Assembly: GCA_007125985.1 (NCBI GenBank)
Contig: SLCE01000005.1
Coordinates: 1 to 64,000 of the forward strand
Direction of reading: 5' to 3'
Origin: Ectothiorhodospiraceae bacterium
GTDB lineage: Bacteria; Pseudomonadota; Gammaproteobacteria; Nitrococcales; Aquisalimonadaceae
Length of the DNA stretch: 64,000 bases
Below, piece after piece: positions 1-10,693 of this stretch. The notes under the pieces were generated by a model that worked only from the letters and a program-made list of their open reading frames with translations, made no database searches and had not been told where the DNA came from. The stretch's first letter is position 1. Each line of letters opens with the position of its first letter. The translations under genes and the position numbers were made by a program.

Positions 1-1240
1 ATACGCAAACACCGGGGATAGCCGCCACCACATCTGCGCGACGCAGTATGGGCCAGCTGTCGTGCAGCCACGGAGGAATGCCGGCCTCCTGCAGCAGCTT
101 TTTGACACTGCGCTCGCCACGCCCCTCGGGGTGGCAGTGCTCGCCAGGGCGCCGGGAACCAAGTGCCAGCCCCTCCGCTGCAAGGGCCGGATCAAGGCCT
201 TGCGGGGCCGGATCCGCATGCAGGATGCCACCTGGCAGCAGCAGCCGCGGCTCACCAGCCCACCGGATTGATCCCACCAAGGGTTCCGGATCGACGCTGT
301 CGTCCGCGTACAGCCTATCGCGATAACGACGCAGGCGCCCACCAAGCCACTCGATACAGGGTTGCCGGTCCTCCGCGGCGTACAGCAGATCATGCAAGCC
401 CTGCCGCAGCCGGTTGCGGGGCGGCATGGGCAGGCCTTGGCGACGCAGCCAGGCCCGGATCAGATTGCGCCGGCGGGCCTCAGGCAATTCACGCAGCACG
501 CCACACGGCACCGTGGCCTCCTCATCGAGCCCGTCCCACTGCGCCAGCGAATCCAGGAGTTCGCGGTGTTCCGCTGCCTGGTTTGCCAAGCCGGCCAGGG
601 TCTGGTCCACGGACGGCCAGCGTTCCCGCACCAATGGAAGCACGCGTTGGCGGACAAAGTTGCGGTCATGCCGCAGATCACGGTTTGAAGAATCGTCGAT
701 CCAGCGCAGGCCCTGATCCGTGGCGTAGGCCAGGATTGCCGCGCGGCTGATATCCAGCATCGGCCGGAGCAGTTGCCCCTGCCCAAAGGAACGGCGGGGC
801 TGAATGGACGCCAGACCCTCAACGCCGGCGCCGCGCAACGCCCGCAGCAGCACGGTTTCCACCTGGTCATCGCGGTGGTGGGCGGTGAGCAACACCTCAC
901 CCGACGCCAGATGCTCTTCCAGTACGGCGTAGCGGGCGTGTCGGGCCTGAGCTTCCAGACTGGGGCCGGGAGGTACGGTGACCCGGAACACCTGCAACGG
1001 AACCTCCAGATCCTGACAGACATCGCTGCAATGCTCGGCCCATTGCTCTGCATCCGGGTGTAGGCCGTGGTTCACGTGCATGGCGCGCAGGGGAACGGCG
1101 AGCCCATCATTGACCCGGGATAGTCCGTGCAGCAGCACATGGGAGTCCACGCCGCCGCTGTACGCCACCACCAGGCCGCTGCATGCCGGTATGCGCAAGA
1201 CCCGGTCAAGCAGCTTGTCCGGGGTCAGCGCATCAGTCAT
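1..1240 (-). CDS. tilS: tRNA(Ile)-lysidine synthase TilS (C-terminus runs off the window edge)
   Basis: Minus-strand translation from CAT at 1238-1240 reads MTDALTPDKLLDRVLRIPACSGLVVAYSGGVDSHVLLHGL.. with the PP-loop SGGVDS motif; sits next to accA as in many gammaproteobacteria. The supplied ORF 460..1053 is a different frame. Confidence 0.9.
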   Translation of the reverse strand, partial: MTDALTPDKLLDRVLRIPACSGLVVAYSGGVDSHVLLHGLSRVNDGLAVPLRAMHVNHGLHPDAEQWAEHCSDVCQDLEVPLQVFRVTVPPGPSLEAQARHARYAVLEEHLASGEVLLTAHHRDDQVETVLLRALRGAGVEGLASIQPRRSFGQGQLLRPMLDISRAAILAYATDQGLRWIDDSSNRDLRHDRNFVRQRVLPLVRERWPSVDQTLAGLANQAAEHRELLDSLAQWDGLDEEATVPCGVLRELPEARRRNLIRAWLRRQGLPMPPRNRLRQGLHDLLYAAEDRQPCIEWLGGRLRRYRDRLYADDSVDPEPLVGSIRWAGEPRLLLPGGILHADPAPQGLDPALAAEGLALGSRRPGEHCHPEGRGERSVKKLLQEAGIPPWLHDSWPILRRADVVAAIPGVCV

Positions 1241-1248
1241 GTTGGGCC

Positions 1249-2205
1249 TCAGGCTTTGAAGTTGCCGAACCGCATGAGTTTCTCGTGACGCTGTGCCAAC
1301 AGCGCCTCCGTGTCGAGCGCTTCCAGTTCCGGAAGCTGTGTCAGGAACTGGTCCCGAAGGCTTGCCGCCATGGCCTTAAGGTCGCGATGGGCGCCACCCA
1401 GGGGCTCGTCCACCACGGTGTCGATCAGGTTCAGCTCCTTCAGCCGGCCGGCCGTGATGCCCATGGCTTCAGCAGCGTCCTGGGCGCGGTCCGCGCTTTT
1501 CCAGAGGATCGAGGCACAACCTTCCGGTGAGATGACGGCATACGTGCTGTAACTCAGCATCATCACGCGATCACCCACACCAATGGCCAGCGCGCCGCCG
1601 GAGCCCCCCTCCCCGACCACGGTGCAGATCATCGGCGTGCGCAGCCCGGCCATTTCCTGCAGGTTACGGGCGATGGCCTCGCTCTGGCCCCGCTCCTCGG
1701 CGCCCACCCCGGGGTAGGCACCCGGAGTATCGATGAAGGTGAAGATGGGCAGCTTGAAACGCTCCGCCATCTGCATCAGGCGCAGCGCCTTCCGATAACC
1801 TTCCGGCCGCGGCATGCCGAAGTTGCGACGGATTTTCTCTTTGGTGTCGCGCCCTTTCTGGTGACCGATGATCATGACCGGCCGATCATCCAGACGGGCC
1901 ACACCGCCAACGATGGCGGGATCGTCACCATAGGCACGGTCACCGTGCAATTCCTCGAACTCGGTGAAGATTTCGCCGATGTAGTCCAGCGTGTAGGGTC
2001 GCTGGGGATGCCGCGCCAGCTGCGCGATCTGCCAGGAGTTGAGGTTGGAGAAGATCTGCTCCGTGAGGCTGACGCTCTTGGCCTGGAGTCGGCGAATCTC
2101 TTCGCTGATGTTCAGATCGTTATCATCGCCGACATAGCGGAGCTCTTCGATTTTCGCTTCCAGCTCGGCGATCGGGCGTTCAAATTCGAGGAAATTCAGA
2201 TTCAT
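1249..2205 (-). CDS. accA: acetyl-CoA carboxylase carboxyltransferase subunit alpha
   Basis: 318 aa, [23 protein letters not shown]...[28 protein letters not shown]; canonical AccA. Confidence 0.97.
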   Translation of the reverse strand: MNLNFLEFERPIAELEAKIEELRYVGDDNDLNISEEIRRLQAKSVSLTEQIFSNLNSWQIAQLARHPQRPYTLDYIGEIFTEFEELHGDRAYGDDPAIVGGVARLDDRPVMIIGHQKGRDTKEKIRRNFGMPRPEGYRKALRLMQMAERFKLPIFTFIDTPGAYPGVGAEERGQSEAIARNLQEMAGLRTPMICTVVGEGGSGGALAIGVGDRVMMLSYSTYAVISPEGCASILWKSADRAQDAAEAMGITAGRLKELNLIDTVVDEPLGGAHRDLKAMAASLRDQFLTQLPELEALDTEALLAQRHEKLMRFGNFKA

Positions 2206-2343
2206 AGTTCTGCCAGTTGCGTGGCCAGTCGATGCCGTGCCCGGCCGCTATCCGGGGAGACGCAGTACACTAACGAGCCCTCCGCCCGATGACAAGCACC
2301 CATTCGGGACCGGAGCGTGCACCCACACCATTCTAGTCTTTGA

Positions 2344-5300
2344 TTAGTACTCGATGCGCACCGCGTCCTGCCCGGACAACGCGCCCAGGCGACGGATCAG
2401 TTCGTCCGTGGGGCGGACCCGCCAGGCGTCGCCGAGGCGCAACACGGCGCGCGCACTCTCGCCCTGGTATTCCATCCACACCGGACAGCGGCCGTCACGG
2501 AACGTGGATAAGGTCTGCTTCAAATGGTCCATGGCGCCGTTGCCGAGCCGGCCATGGTCCAGCGACACCACCAGGCGGCGCGCATAGGCTTCCCGGACTT
2601 CACCGATATCCAGCACCTTGTCGGCGTTGATGCGCCAGCCATCGGAGAAGTCGTCATACCCCAGAGAGCCCTCCACCACCACGAGCTGATCCTGATTGAC
2701 CAGATGGCCGAAACGCTTGTAGGCCTCGGTGAACAGGGTGACCTCGATACGCCCGGTGCGGTCATCCAGCACCAGAAAGGCAATGCGCCCCCCGGACTGG
2801 GTGTTGCGGGTGCGCATGGCCATGACCAGGCCCGCGACAACGACCCGCCGATCCTTCTGCCGCCCGCCAAAGCCTTCACCTCCGGACGGGCCACCGGTGA
2901 TCAGCGTGTTGATGCGGCCGGTCACCACCCGTGACAGTTCGTCCTCGTACCGGGCAATGGGGTGGCCGGTGAGGAACAGCCCGAGGGTCTCCTTTTCCGC
3001 CTGCAGGCGCTCTTCATCATCCCATTCCGGCAGCACTGGATCCGACGCGCCATCTTCCGCGTCATCCCGGGAAGCCCCCATGGTCAGCCCGAACATATCG
3101 TCCTGCCCCATGGCCGCGTTGCGGGAATGCTGCTCCGCCGCCTTCACGGCGAGAGGAATCTGGCTCATCAGGGTGGCGCGGTTGGCGCCCAGGCTGTCCA
3201 GGCAACCGGCGCGAACCAGCGCCTCCAGTGTCCGCCGGTTCACCTTTCGCAGATCCACCCGGCGGCACAGGTCGTAGATATCCCGGTACGCTCCGTTGGA
3301 TTCCCTCTCCTCCACCAGAGCTTCGATGGCGCCCTGCCCCACGCCTTTGACCGCACCGATGCCGTAGATGATGGTGGTTTCGTCCGCCGCGCGGAACTTG
3401 TAGCCGGAGCGGTTGATGTCCGGCGGCACCACGCGGAGCTTCATATCCCGGCATTCCTCGATCAGGGTCACCACCTTGTCGGTGTGATCCATGTCCGAGG
3501 ACAGCACGGCCGCCATGAACGGAGCCGGATAATGGGCCTTGAGCCAGGCGGTTTGGTAGGAAAGCAGCGCGTAGGCGGCGGAATGGGATTTGTTGAAGCC
3601 GTATCCGGCAAACTTCTCCATCAGGTCGAAGATGCCGGTGGCGTGCTCCTCACTGAGCCCATGGGTAGTGGCACCCTGGAGGAAGATCTCCCGCTGCTTG
3701 GCCATCTCCTCAGGCTTCTTCTTCCCCATGGCCCGCCGCAGCAGGTCGGCGCCACCCAGGGAATAACCGGCCAACACCTGGGCGATACGCTGTACCTGTT
3801 CCTGATACAGGATCACGCCATAGGTGGGCTTCAGCACCGGCTCCAGGTCCGCGTGGTGGAGTTCCGGAGTGGGGTACGCCACCTTGGCATGGCCGTGTTT
3901 ACGGGCGATGAAGTCATCCACCATGCCGGATTGCAGCGGGCCCGGCCGGAACAGGGCCACCAGCGCGATGATGTCCTCGAAGCTGTCAGGCTGCAGGCGC
4001 TTGATCAGGTCCTTCATCCCGCGGGATTCCAGCTGGAACACCGCCGTGGTGGCGCAGCGCTTGAGCAGATCGAACGTGGACCGGTCATCCAGCGCGATGG
4101 CATTGATGTCCAGCGGATCATCGCCCTGCTCGGCGCGGATGGCGTTCACCGCCTTCACGGTCCAGTCGATGATGGTCAGTGTGCGCAGGCCCAGGAAGTC
4201 GAACTTCACCAGGCCCACCGCTTCCACATCGTCCTTGTCGTACTGCGTGGCCAGCGAGGCACCACCCGGTTCGCAGTACAGCGGTGAGAAATCGGTGAGC
4301 TCCGAGGGTGCGATCACCACGCCGCCGGCATGCTTGCCCACATTGCGGGCAACGCCTTCCAGCTTCATGGCCAGATCCAGCAGCGGACCCACTTCCTCGT
4401 CGTTCTCATACTGGTCACGCAGATCCGGCTCCTGCTCCAGGGCCTTCTCCAGCGTCATGCCGATCTCGAACGGGATCAGCTTGGCAATACGATCCACCAT
4501 GCCGTAGGGATGACCAAGCACGCGGCCTACATCCCGCACCACGGCCCGGGCTGCCATCGTGCCGTGGGTCGCGATCTGCGAGACCTTCTCACGGCCGTAC
4601 TTGCGGGCCACATAATCGATAACCCGGTCACGCCCTTCCATGCAGAAATCCACATCGAAATCGGGCATGGAGACCCGTTCCGGATTAAGAAAACGCTCGA
4701 ACAAAAGGTCGTAACGCAATGGATCCAGGTCAGTTATCTTGAGAGAGTAGGCGACCAGCGAGCCGGCGCCCGACCCCCGCCCCGGCCCCACGGGAATGTC
4801 GTTGTCCTTCGCCCACTGGATGAAATCGGCGACGATCAGGAAGTATCCGGGAAAGCCCATCTGGATGATCACATCCAGTTCGCGCTGCAGGCGCTCCTCG
4901 TAAACCTTCCGCCGCTCCGGGTAATCCGGCGCAGCGTTGTCCAGCAGTGCCTCCAGCCTTTCCTCCAGGCCGCGCCAGGATTCCTGCTCCAGGAACTGCT
5001 CGATGGTCAGTCCTTCCGGAATGGGGAAATCCGGAAGGAAGTTCTCGCCCAGGGTGATATCCAGATTGCAGCGTCGGGCAATGGCCACCGTGTTGTCGAT
5101 GGCCTCGGGAATGTCCGAGAACAGCTCCGCCATCTCTTCGGGCGTGCGCAGATACTGCTGCTCGGAATAGTTTCGCGGACGCCGCGGGTCATCCAGGGTA
5201 CGCCCCTGGTTGATGCATACGCGTGCCTCATGGGCGTCAAAATCATCCGCCTTGATAAAGCGTACGGCATTGGTGGCCACCACCGGCACGTCGGTCGTGG

Positions 5301-5868
5301 CCGCCAGGGCCACAGCAGCGTGCAGCTGCTCCTCATCCCCCGGTCGCCCGCAACGATGCAATTCCAGGTAGTAGCTGTCCGGGAACAGACGCAGCCACCA
5401 GTCCAGTCGTTCCTGCGCCCGCTTTTCGTCACCGTTCAGCAATGCCTTGCCGACGTCACCGTCCTTGCCGCCGGACAGCACAATCAGTCCTTCGTGATCG
5501 CCCGCAATCCAGGCGCGGTCCACCACCGGGTGATCATCCGCCTGCTGACCTTGCAGGTAGCTGCGGGAAATAAGCCGTGTCAGCGTGGTGTAGCCCTGGG
5601 TGGTGGCCACCAGTGCGGTGATGCGTGACCGGCCTTCAGGGGCCTCCGGGTCTTCAACCCACAGGTCGGCCCCCACCAGGGGCTTGACCCCGGCGGCCAG
5701 GCAAGCGCCGTAAAACTTCACCATACCGAACAGGTTGCCTTGATCGGTGATTGCCACAGCGGGCATGCCGGTGTCGGCCACGGTTTTCACCAGTGGCTTG
5801 ATACGGACGATGCCGTCCACCAGCGAATATTCGGTATGCAGATTGAGGTGTACGAATGCTTTGGACAT
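2344..5868 (-). CDS. dnaE: DNA polymerase III subunit alpha
   Basis: 1174 aa, FVHLNLHTEYSLVDGIVRI PHP start, GPGRGSGAGSLVAY, PDFDVDFCMEGRDRVIDYV; canonical DnaE1. Confidence 0.98.
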   Translation of the reverse strand: MSKAFVHLNLHTEYSLVDGIVRIKPLVKTVADTGMPAVAITDQGNLFGMVKFYGACLAAGVKPLVGADLWVEDPEAPEGRSRITALVATTQGYTTLTRLISRSYLQGQQADDHPVVDRAWIAGDHEGLIVLSGGKDGDVGKALLNGDEKRAQERLDWWLRLFPDSYYLELHRCGRPGDEEQLHAAVALAATTDVPVVATNAVRFIKADDFDAHEARVCINQGRTLDDPRRPRNYSEQQYLRTPEEMAELFSDIPEAIDNTVAIARRCNLDITLGENFLPDFPIPEGLTIEQFLEQESWRGLEERLEALLDNAAPDYPERRKVYEERLQRELDVIIQMGFPGYFLIVADFIQWAKDNDIPVGPGRGSGAGSLVAYSLKITDLDPLRYDLLFERFLNPERVSMPDFDVDFCMEGRDRVIDYVARKYGREKVSQIATHGTMAARAVVRDVGRVLGHPYGMVDRIAKLIPFEIGMTLEKALEQEPDLRDQYENDEEVGPLLDLAMKLEGVARNVGKHAGGVVIAPSELTDFSPLYCEPGGASLATQYDKDDVEAVGLVKFDFLGLRTLTIIDWTVKAVNAIRAEQGDDPLDINAIALDDRSTFDLLKRCATTAVFQLESRGMKDLIKRLQPDSFEDIIALVALFRPGPLQSGMVDDFIARKHGHAKVAYPTPELHHADLEPVLKPTYGVILYQEQVQRIAQVLAGYSLGGADLLRRAMGKKKPEEMAKQREIFLQGATTHGLSEEHATGIFDLMEKFAGYGFNKSHSAAYALLSYQTAWLKAHYPAPFMAAVLSSDMDHTDKVVTLIEECRDMKLRVVPPDINRSGYKFRAADETTIIYGIGAVKGVGQGAIEALVEERESNGAYRDIYDLCRRVDLRKVNRRTLEALVRAGCLDSLGANRATLMSQIPLAVKAAEQHSRNAAMGQDDMFGLTMGASRDDAEDGASDPVLPEWDDEERLQAEKETLGLFLTGHPIARYEDELSRVVTGRINTLITGGPSGGEGFGGRQKDRRVVVAGLVMAMRTRNTQSGGRIAFLVLDDRTGRIEVTLFTEAYKRFGHLVNQDQLVVVEGSLGYDDFSDGWRINADKVLDIGEVREAYARRLVVSLDHGRLGNGAMDHLKQTLSTFRDGRCPVWMEYQGESARAVLRLGDAWRVRPTDELIRRLGALSGQDAVRIEY

Positions 5869-6031
5869 GCTCGACTTCGGCTCGGGCTTGCTTCATCCTT
5901 GCCGGCGGCAACAGACCTGCTGCGCCTGAACCGGGCGAAACTGCCGTGTATTATGGACAAGCCAGACCCTTACAGGAACCACGAATGCGGCTTTCGCCCG
6001 CTCTGAATCGCGCAAGTATCGAGAAACCCGG

Positions 6032-6805
6032 ATGATTCACGCAAGCGCAAGCATCGATCCCAATGCCCGGCTGGGGGAAGGCGTCCACGTGGGCGCATTC
6101 GTCTACATCGGGCCGGATGTGGAGATCGGCGACGGCACCGTCATCGGCCCCCACGCGGTCATTGAGGGGCCGACGCGGCTGGGCCGTGACAACCGCATCG
6201 GGCCGCATGCGGTGCTGGGGCAACCCCCCCAGGACACCAGCTACGCGGGTGAGCCCACGCGGCTGGAGATCGGCAATCGTAACGATATCCGCGAATTCGT
6301 CACCATCCACCGGGCCAGCACCAAGGAAGACCAGGTGACCCGCGTGGGCAGCGACAACATGTTCATGGCCTACAGCCATATCGGGCACGACTGCATTGTG
6401 GGCGACCATGTGACCATGGCAAACGGTGCCACCCTGGCTGGTCATGTGACCGTCGAAGATCACGTGATCATCGCCGGTCTTTGCGCAATCCACCAGTTCG
6501 CGCGCATCGGCATGTTCGCCATGTTGGGCGGCGGCACCATGGCACCGAAAGACATTCCGCCCTACGCCATGGCCTCGGGGAATCACGCGAAGCTGTACGG
6601 TCTCAATCGACGGGGCCTGCAGCGCAACGGCTTCAGCGGCGAGGAGATCCGTCAGGTGCGGCAGGCCTACCGTATTCTGTTCCAGTCAGCCTTGCGTCTT
6701 GAGCAGGCGCTCGAGCGCATTGAAGACGACACCAGCCTGGACAGCGCGCGCGTTGCTCATCTGGTGCGGTTTATACGAGACAGCAAACGGGGAGTCACCC
6801 GATGA
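6032..6805 (+). CDS. LpxA-family acyl-ACP--UDP-(amino)sugar O/N-acyltransferase, second paralog in the window
   Basis: 257 aa left-handed beta-helix hexapeptide repeats followed by an LpxA C-terminal helical domain (GLNRRGLQRNGFSGEEIRQVRQAYRILF); SHIGHDC catalytic His region conserved; stop overlaps the next gene by 4 bp. Confidence 0.9.
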   Translation: MIHASASIDPNARLGEGVHVGAFVYIGPDVEIGDGTVIGPHAVIEGPTRLGRDNRIGPHAVLGQPPQDTSYAGEPTRLEIGNRNDIREFVTIHRASTKEDQVTRVGSDNMFMAYSHIGHDCIVGDHVTMANGATLAGHVTVEDHVIIAGLCAIHQFARIGMFAMLGGGTMAPKDIPPYAMASGNHAKLYGLNRRGLQRNGFSGEEIRQVRQAYRILFQSALRLEQALERIEDDTSLDSARVAHLVRFIRDSKRGVTR

Positions 6806-7773
6806 AGCCCTTGCGTGCCGCTGTGATTGGTACCGGCTATCTGGGCCGGTTTCATGCGCAGAAATATGCTGCGTTACCTGAGGCGGAGTTGGTGGCGGTG
6901 GTCGACAGCAACCCCGAACGGGCAAAGGCGGTGGCTGAGGAAGTGGGTTGCCGGGCGCTTACCGATTATCGTGAACTGGCCGGTCAGGTGGATGTGGCGA
7001 GTATCGTGGTGCCCACCCAATTGCATCACCAGGTGGCAACGGATTTGCTGCTGCAGAACACCCATGTACTGGTGGAAAAACCCATCACGGTGACGCTGGA
7101 CGAAGCGGACTCCCTGGTCCGGCTGGCCGCGGAGCGCGACCTGCGTTTGCAGGTAGGGCATCTGGAGCGCTTCAACCCCGCGGTTCAGGCCATGGTGGAT
7201 ATGGTGGTCACCCCCATGTTCATCGAATCCCACAGGCTGGCACCCTACAATCCGCGCGGCGCGGATGTGAGCGTGGTGCTGGACCTGATGATTCACGATA
7301 TCGACATTATCCTGAATCTGGTGGGTCAGCCCCTGACCCGCATCGACGCCAATGGCGTGGCGGTGATCTCCAACGATATCGATATCGCCAATGCCCGGTT
7401 GCAGTTCGGGAACGGTTGCGTGGCCAACGTGACCGCCAGCCGCGTCAGCCAGAAGAGCGAGCGCAAGATGCGCCTGTTCCAGCCCAGCGGTTACATTGCG
7501 CTGGATTTCCAGAGCCGCAGCCTGGACATCCGCCGCACAGGTTCCGGCGAACAGGCGCCCGGTATTCCGGAAATTATCAGTGAGCAGCGCGAGTTCGAGG
7601 GTGGGGACGCGATTCTTAGTGAGATCCGGGCCTTTCTGCGTAGCGTGCATACCGGCAGCCGACCGATCGTGAGCGGCGAGGACGGGCGGCAGGCGCTTGC
7701 TACTGCCATCGAGATCACGCGCCAGCTGAAGGCCAATCCATTACCCGGTCAACCGGTGAACAACCCGGCCTGA
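6802..7773 (+). CDS. Gfo/Idh/MocA-family NAD-dependent oxidoreductase, GnnA-like (UDP-GlcNAc 3-dehydrogenase candidate)
   Basis: 323 aa, AAVIGTGYLGRFHAQKYA Rossmann motif, VEKPIT, HLERFNPA, MIHDIDIIL; ATGA overlap with the upstream lpxA paralog. Confidence 0.85.
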   Translation: MKPLRAAVIGTGYLGRFHAQKYAALPEAELVAVVDSNPERAKAVAEEVGCRALTDYRELAGQVDVASIVVPTQLHHQVATDLLLQNTHVLVEKPITVTLDEADSLVRLAAERDLRLQVGHLERFNPAVQAMVDMVVTPMFIESHRLAPYNPRGADVSVVLDLMIHDIDIILNLVGQPLTRIDANGVAVISNDIDIANARLQFGNGCVANVTASRVSQKSERKMRLFQPSGYIALDFQSRSLDIRRTGSGEQAPGIPEIISEQREFEGGDAILSEIRAFLRSVHTGSRPIVSGEDGRQALATAIEITRQLKANPLPGQPVNNPA

Positions 7774-7787
7774 CCCACGGAGGACGT

Positions 7788-8891
7788 TTGATGATTCCCA
7801 TGGTGGACCTAAAGGCCCAGTACGCCGACATCCGCTCGGAGATTGAGAGCGGATTCAGCGAGGTGCTGGATTCCGCCCAGTTCATCCTCGGGCCGAACGT
7901 GCAAGCCCTGGAAGCGGAAATCGCGGAGTACCTCTGCGTGCCGCATGCCGTTTCCTGCGCTTCGGGCACCGATGCCCTGCATCTGGCGCTGGCCGCAGCG
8001 GGCATCGGGCCGGGCGACGAGGTGATCACCACGGCGTTCACGTTCATCGCCACCGCCGAGGCGATCCGCTATGTGGGTGCCACCCCGGTTTTCGTGGACA
8101 TTGAGGCGCACAGCTTCAACATGGATCTCGCCCAGATCGAGGCCGCGATCACGGAACGGACGCGCGCCATTATGCCGGTGCACCTGTTCGGGCAGCCGGT
8201 GGACATGCGCGAGCTGCAACGCATCGCCAGCAAACATCAATTGCTGCTGATTGAGGACTGCGCCCAGTCGTTCGGCGCGCATCGGGATGGCTTGATGACC
8301 GGCGGCTTCGGCCTGGCCGGCTGTTTCAGCTTCTTTCCCAGCAAGAATCTCGGTGGCTATGGAGACGGTGGCCTGGTGGTCACCGGATCCGAGGGCATGG
8401 CCGAGGAGCTGCGCGTGCTGCGCAACCACGGCAGCCGCGAGCGCTACCACCATCATGTGATCGGCTACAACAGTCGCCTGGATGAGATTCAGGCGATGAT
8501 CCTGCGGGCCAAGCTCAAGCGCATTTCCGGCTACAACGAGCGGCGCCGGCATGTGGCCTGGGCGTACAATGCGCGCCTCAAAGACCTGCCCGGTCTGCGC
8601 ACCCCCTGGGAAGACAGCGAGGGTTACCATGTCTACCACCAGTACACGGTGCTGGTGGACAAGCGCGATCAGGTGATGGCCAGCCTACGGGATTCCGGGG
8701 TGGCAAGCGCCATCTATTATCCGGTGCCGCTACACCGTCAGGACGTGTTCCGCGACCAGTACGCCGCCGTGGAGCTTCCGGTAACGGAGCAGGTCGCTGC
8801 CCAGTGCCTCTCCCTGCCCATGTTCCCCGAACTTTCGGATGACCAGATCCGCCAGGTGACCGATGCGGTGATTCAGGCGGTGAGCACCTGA
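7788..8891 (+). CDS. DegT/DnrJ/EryC1/StrS-family PLP aminotransferase, GnnB-like
   Basis: 367 aa, MIPMVDLKAQYADI..., SGTDALHLAL, GDEVITTAFTFIATAEAI, EDCAQSFGA, FSFFPSKNLGGYGDGG (PLP-lysine motif). Confidence 0.88.
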   Translation: MMIPMVDLKAQYADIRSEIESGFSEVLDSAQFILGPNVQALEAEIAEYLCVPHAVSCASGTDALHLALAAAGIGPGDEVITTAFTFIATAEAIRYVGATPVFVDIEAHSFNMDLAQIEAAITERTRAIMPVHLFGQPVDMRELQRIASKHQLLLIEDCAQSFGAHRDGLMTGGFGLAGCFSFFPSKNLGGYGDGGLVVTGSEGMAEELRVLRNHGSRERYHHHVIGYNSRLDEIQAMILRAKLKRISGYNERRRHVAWAYNARLKDLPGLRTPWEDSEGYHVYHQYTVLVDKRDQVMASLRDSGVASAIYYPVPLHRQDVFRDQYAAVELPVTEQVAAQCLSLPMFPELSDDQIRQVTDAVIQAVST

Positions 8892-8905
8892 GGGGCCGGC
8901 CCGGC

Positions 8906-9529
8906 CTAGAACGGTAGTTCCTGTATCGACAGGGCGTCCCTGACCGGGGCGAAGGACCGACGGTGCTCCTCGCAGGGGCCATGACGGCGCAAGGCCTGCA
9001 AATGATTCCGTGTGGGGTATCCCTTGTGGCGGCCGAAGCCGTAGTGGGGAAAGCGTTCGTCCAGCGCCTGCATCCGTTCATCGCGCCAGACCTTGGCCAG
9101 AATGGAGGCCGCGCCGATCGCGGGTTCCAGGCCGTCGCCACCAACCAGAGCCTGCGCATCGCAGGCCAAACCCTCAGGTAGCCGATTGCCATCCACCAGC
9201 ACTTTCCCGGGCATCAGCGGCAGGCCGTGCACCGCCAATCGCATGGCCTGCATGGTGGCCTGAAAGATATTCAGGCGATCAATGTCCGCGGCGGCGCAGG
9301 GAACGATACACCAAGCCAGTGAACGCTCCCGTATCATTTCCGCCAACGCCGTGCGGCGCCGCGGCGTCAGTTTTTTCGAGTCATCCAGACCGGGGATGGG
9401 GTCCTGCGGATCGAGAATCACCGCGGCAGCCACCACCGGGCCCGCCAGTGGCCCGCGACCGGCCTCATCCACGCCAGCCAACAGCTCGCCGGCTGCCCGA
9501 TTCCCGCTGCCGCCGGATTCCGGTGTCAT
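8906..9529 (-). CDS. rnhB: ribonuclease HII
   Basis: 207 aa, [38 protein letters not shown] overlap with lpxB. Confidence 0.96.
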   Translation of the reverse strand: MTPESGGSGNRAAGELLAGVDEAGRGPLAGPVVAAAVILDPQDPIPGLDDSKKLTPRRRTALAEMIRERSLAWCIVPCAAADIDRLNIFQATMQAMRLAVHGLPLMPGKVLVDGNRLPEGLACDAQALVGGDGLEPAIGAASILAKVWRDERMQALDERFPHYGFGRHKGYPTRNHLQALRRHGPCEEHRRSFAPVRDALSIQELPF

Positions 9530-10677
9530 ACCGTTTCTCCCTGACGCTCACGGTACAGCCGATCCACCGCCGCCGCCGCCTGACGGCTGGCATCGCGCTT
9601 GAGCAAGCCATGGAGTTCGTGAAAACGCGCAATCACTTCCCGGCGCTGCTCCGGCGCATCAAGGAGTTCCAACATTGCGGGCCCCAAACACTCTGGCACA
9701 GCCTGCTCCTGGGCGAATTCCGGAATCAGCTGCTCGCCGGCAATGAGATTGGGCATGGCGAAGTACGGCACTTTGATCAGACGTCGGGCGAGCCAGCCCG
9801 TGACTGGCGAGACCTTGTAAGCCACCACCATGGGCCGCTTGTGCAGCATGGTCTCCAGCGTCGCCGTGCCGGAGGCCAGCAACACGGCATCCGCGGCCGC
9901 CATGCATTCCCGCGATCGCCCCCGGACCAGCGTCACATCCAGTTCGGGCCTGGCGGCCAGTTGCCTGCGCAGTTCCGCTTCAATGCGCTGCGTGGCGCAG
10001 GGAATGATAAACCTGCACTCGGGCTGGCGCTCCCGGAGCCATGCCGCCGTACCTATAAACTCCGGCCCCAGTGCGCCCACCTCGCTAAGCCGGCTTCCCG
10101 GTAGCAGCGCGACCCATGGACCGCTGTCCACCGGAAGCCCCAGGGATTGACGGGCCGCGCCCCGGTCGGGATCAAGCGGAATCTCGTCCGCCAACGGGTG
10201 GCCGACAAAGATCACCGGCACGCCGTGGGCACGGAAGAAATCCACTTCAAAGGGGAAAATACTCAACATGAGGTCCACAGCGCGGCGGATGGTTTTCACC
10301 CGCCCCTGGCGCCAGGCCCAGACAGTGGGGCTGACATAGTGCACAGTTGGGATTCCGGCGCGCTTCAGGCGGCGCTCCACGCCCAGGTTGAAATCCGGTG
10401 CGTCGACGCCGATGAACAGATCCGGTGGCTGATCCAGGAAGCGCCGACAGACGTCTGAGCGGATACGGAGCAGACCAGGAAGGTGCTTCAGCACTTCCAC
10501 CAGCCCCATCACCGAAAGCGCCTCCATGGGGTACCACGACGACAGCCCTTCCGCTTGCATGCCCTCGCCGCCAATGCCGACGAATTCCGCCTGCGGATGA
10601 AGCTGGCGAAGCTCGCGCATGAGCCCCGCGCCGAGATAATCACCCGAGAGCTCGCCGGCAATGATCCCGATACGCAT
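9526..10677 (-). CDS. lpxB: lipid-A-disaccharide synthase
   Basis: 383 aa, [47 protein letters not shown]. Confidence 0.96.
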   Translation of the reverse strand: MRIGIIAGELSGDYLGAGLMRELRQLHPQAEFVGIGGEGMQAEGLSSWYPMEALSVMGLVEVLKHLPGLLRIRSDVCRRFLDQPPDLFIGVDAPDFNLGVERRLKRAGIPTVHYVSPTVWAWRQGRVKTIRRAVDLMLSIFPFEVDFFRAHGVPVIFVGHPLADEIPLDPDRGAARQSLGLPVDSGPWVALLPGSRLSEVGALGPEFIGTAAWLRERQPECRFIIPCATQRIEAELRRQLAARPELDVTLVRGRSRECMAAADAVLLASGTATLETMLHKRPMVVAYKVSPVTGWLARRLIKVPYFAMPNLIAGEQLIPEFAQEQAVPECLGPAMLELLDAPEQRREVIARFHELHGLLKRDASRQAAAAVDRLYRERQGETV

Positions 10678-10693
10678 CAGCAGTCAGCCTTAT

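Noticed and set aside
6032-8891. Reading the oxidoreductase/aminotransferase/hexapeptide trio as a WbpB/WbpE/WbpD O-antigen sugar pathway
   Set aside because: The hexapeptide protein is a full 257-aa LpxA homolog with the LpxA C-terminal domain, not a ~190-aa WbpD-type acetyltransferase, and it sits within the lpx block. Phylogeny is still needed to close this.
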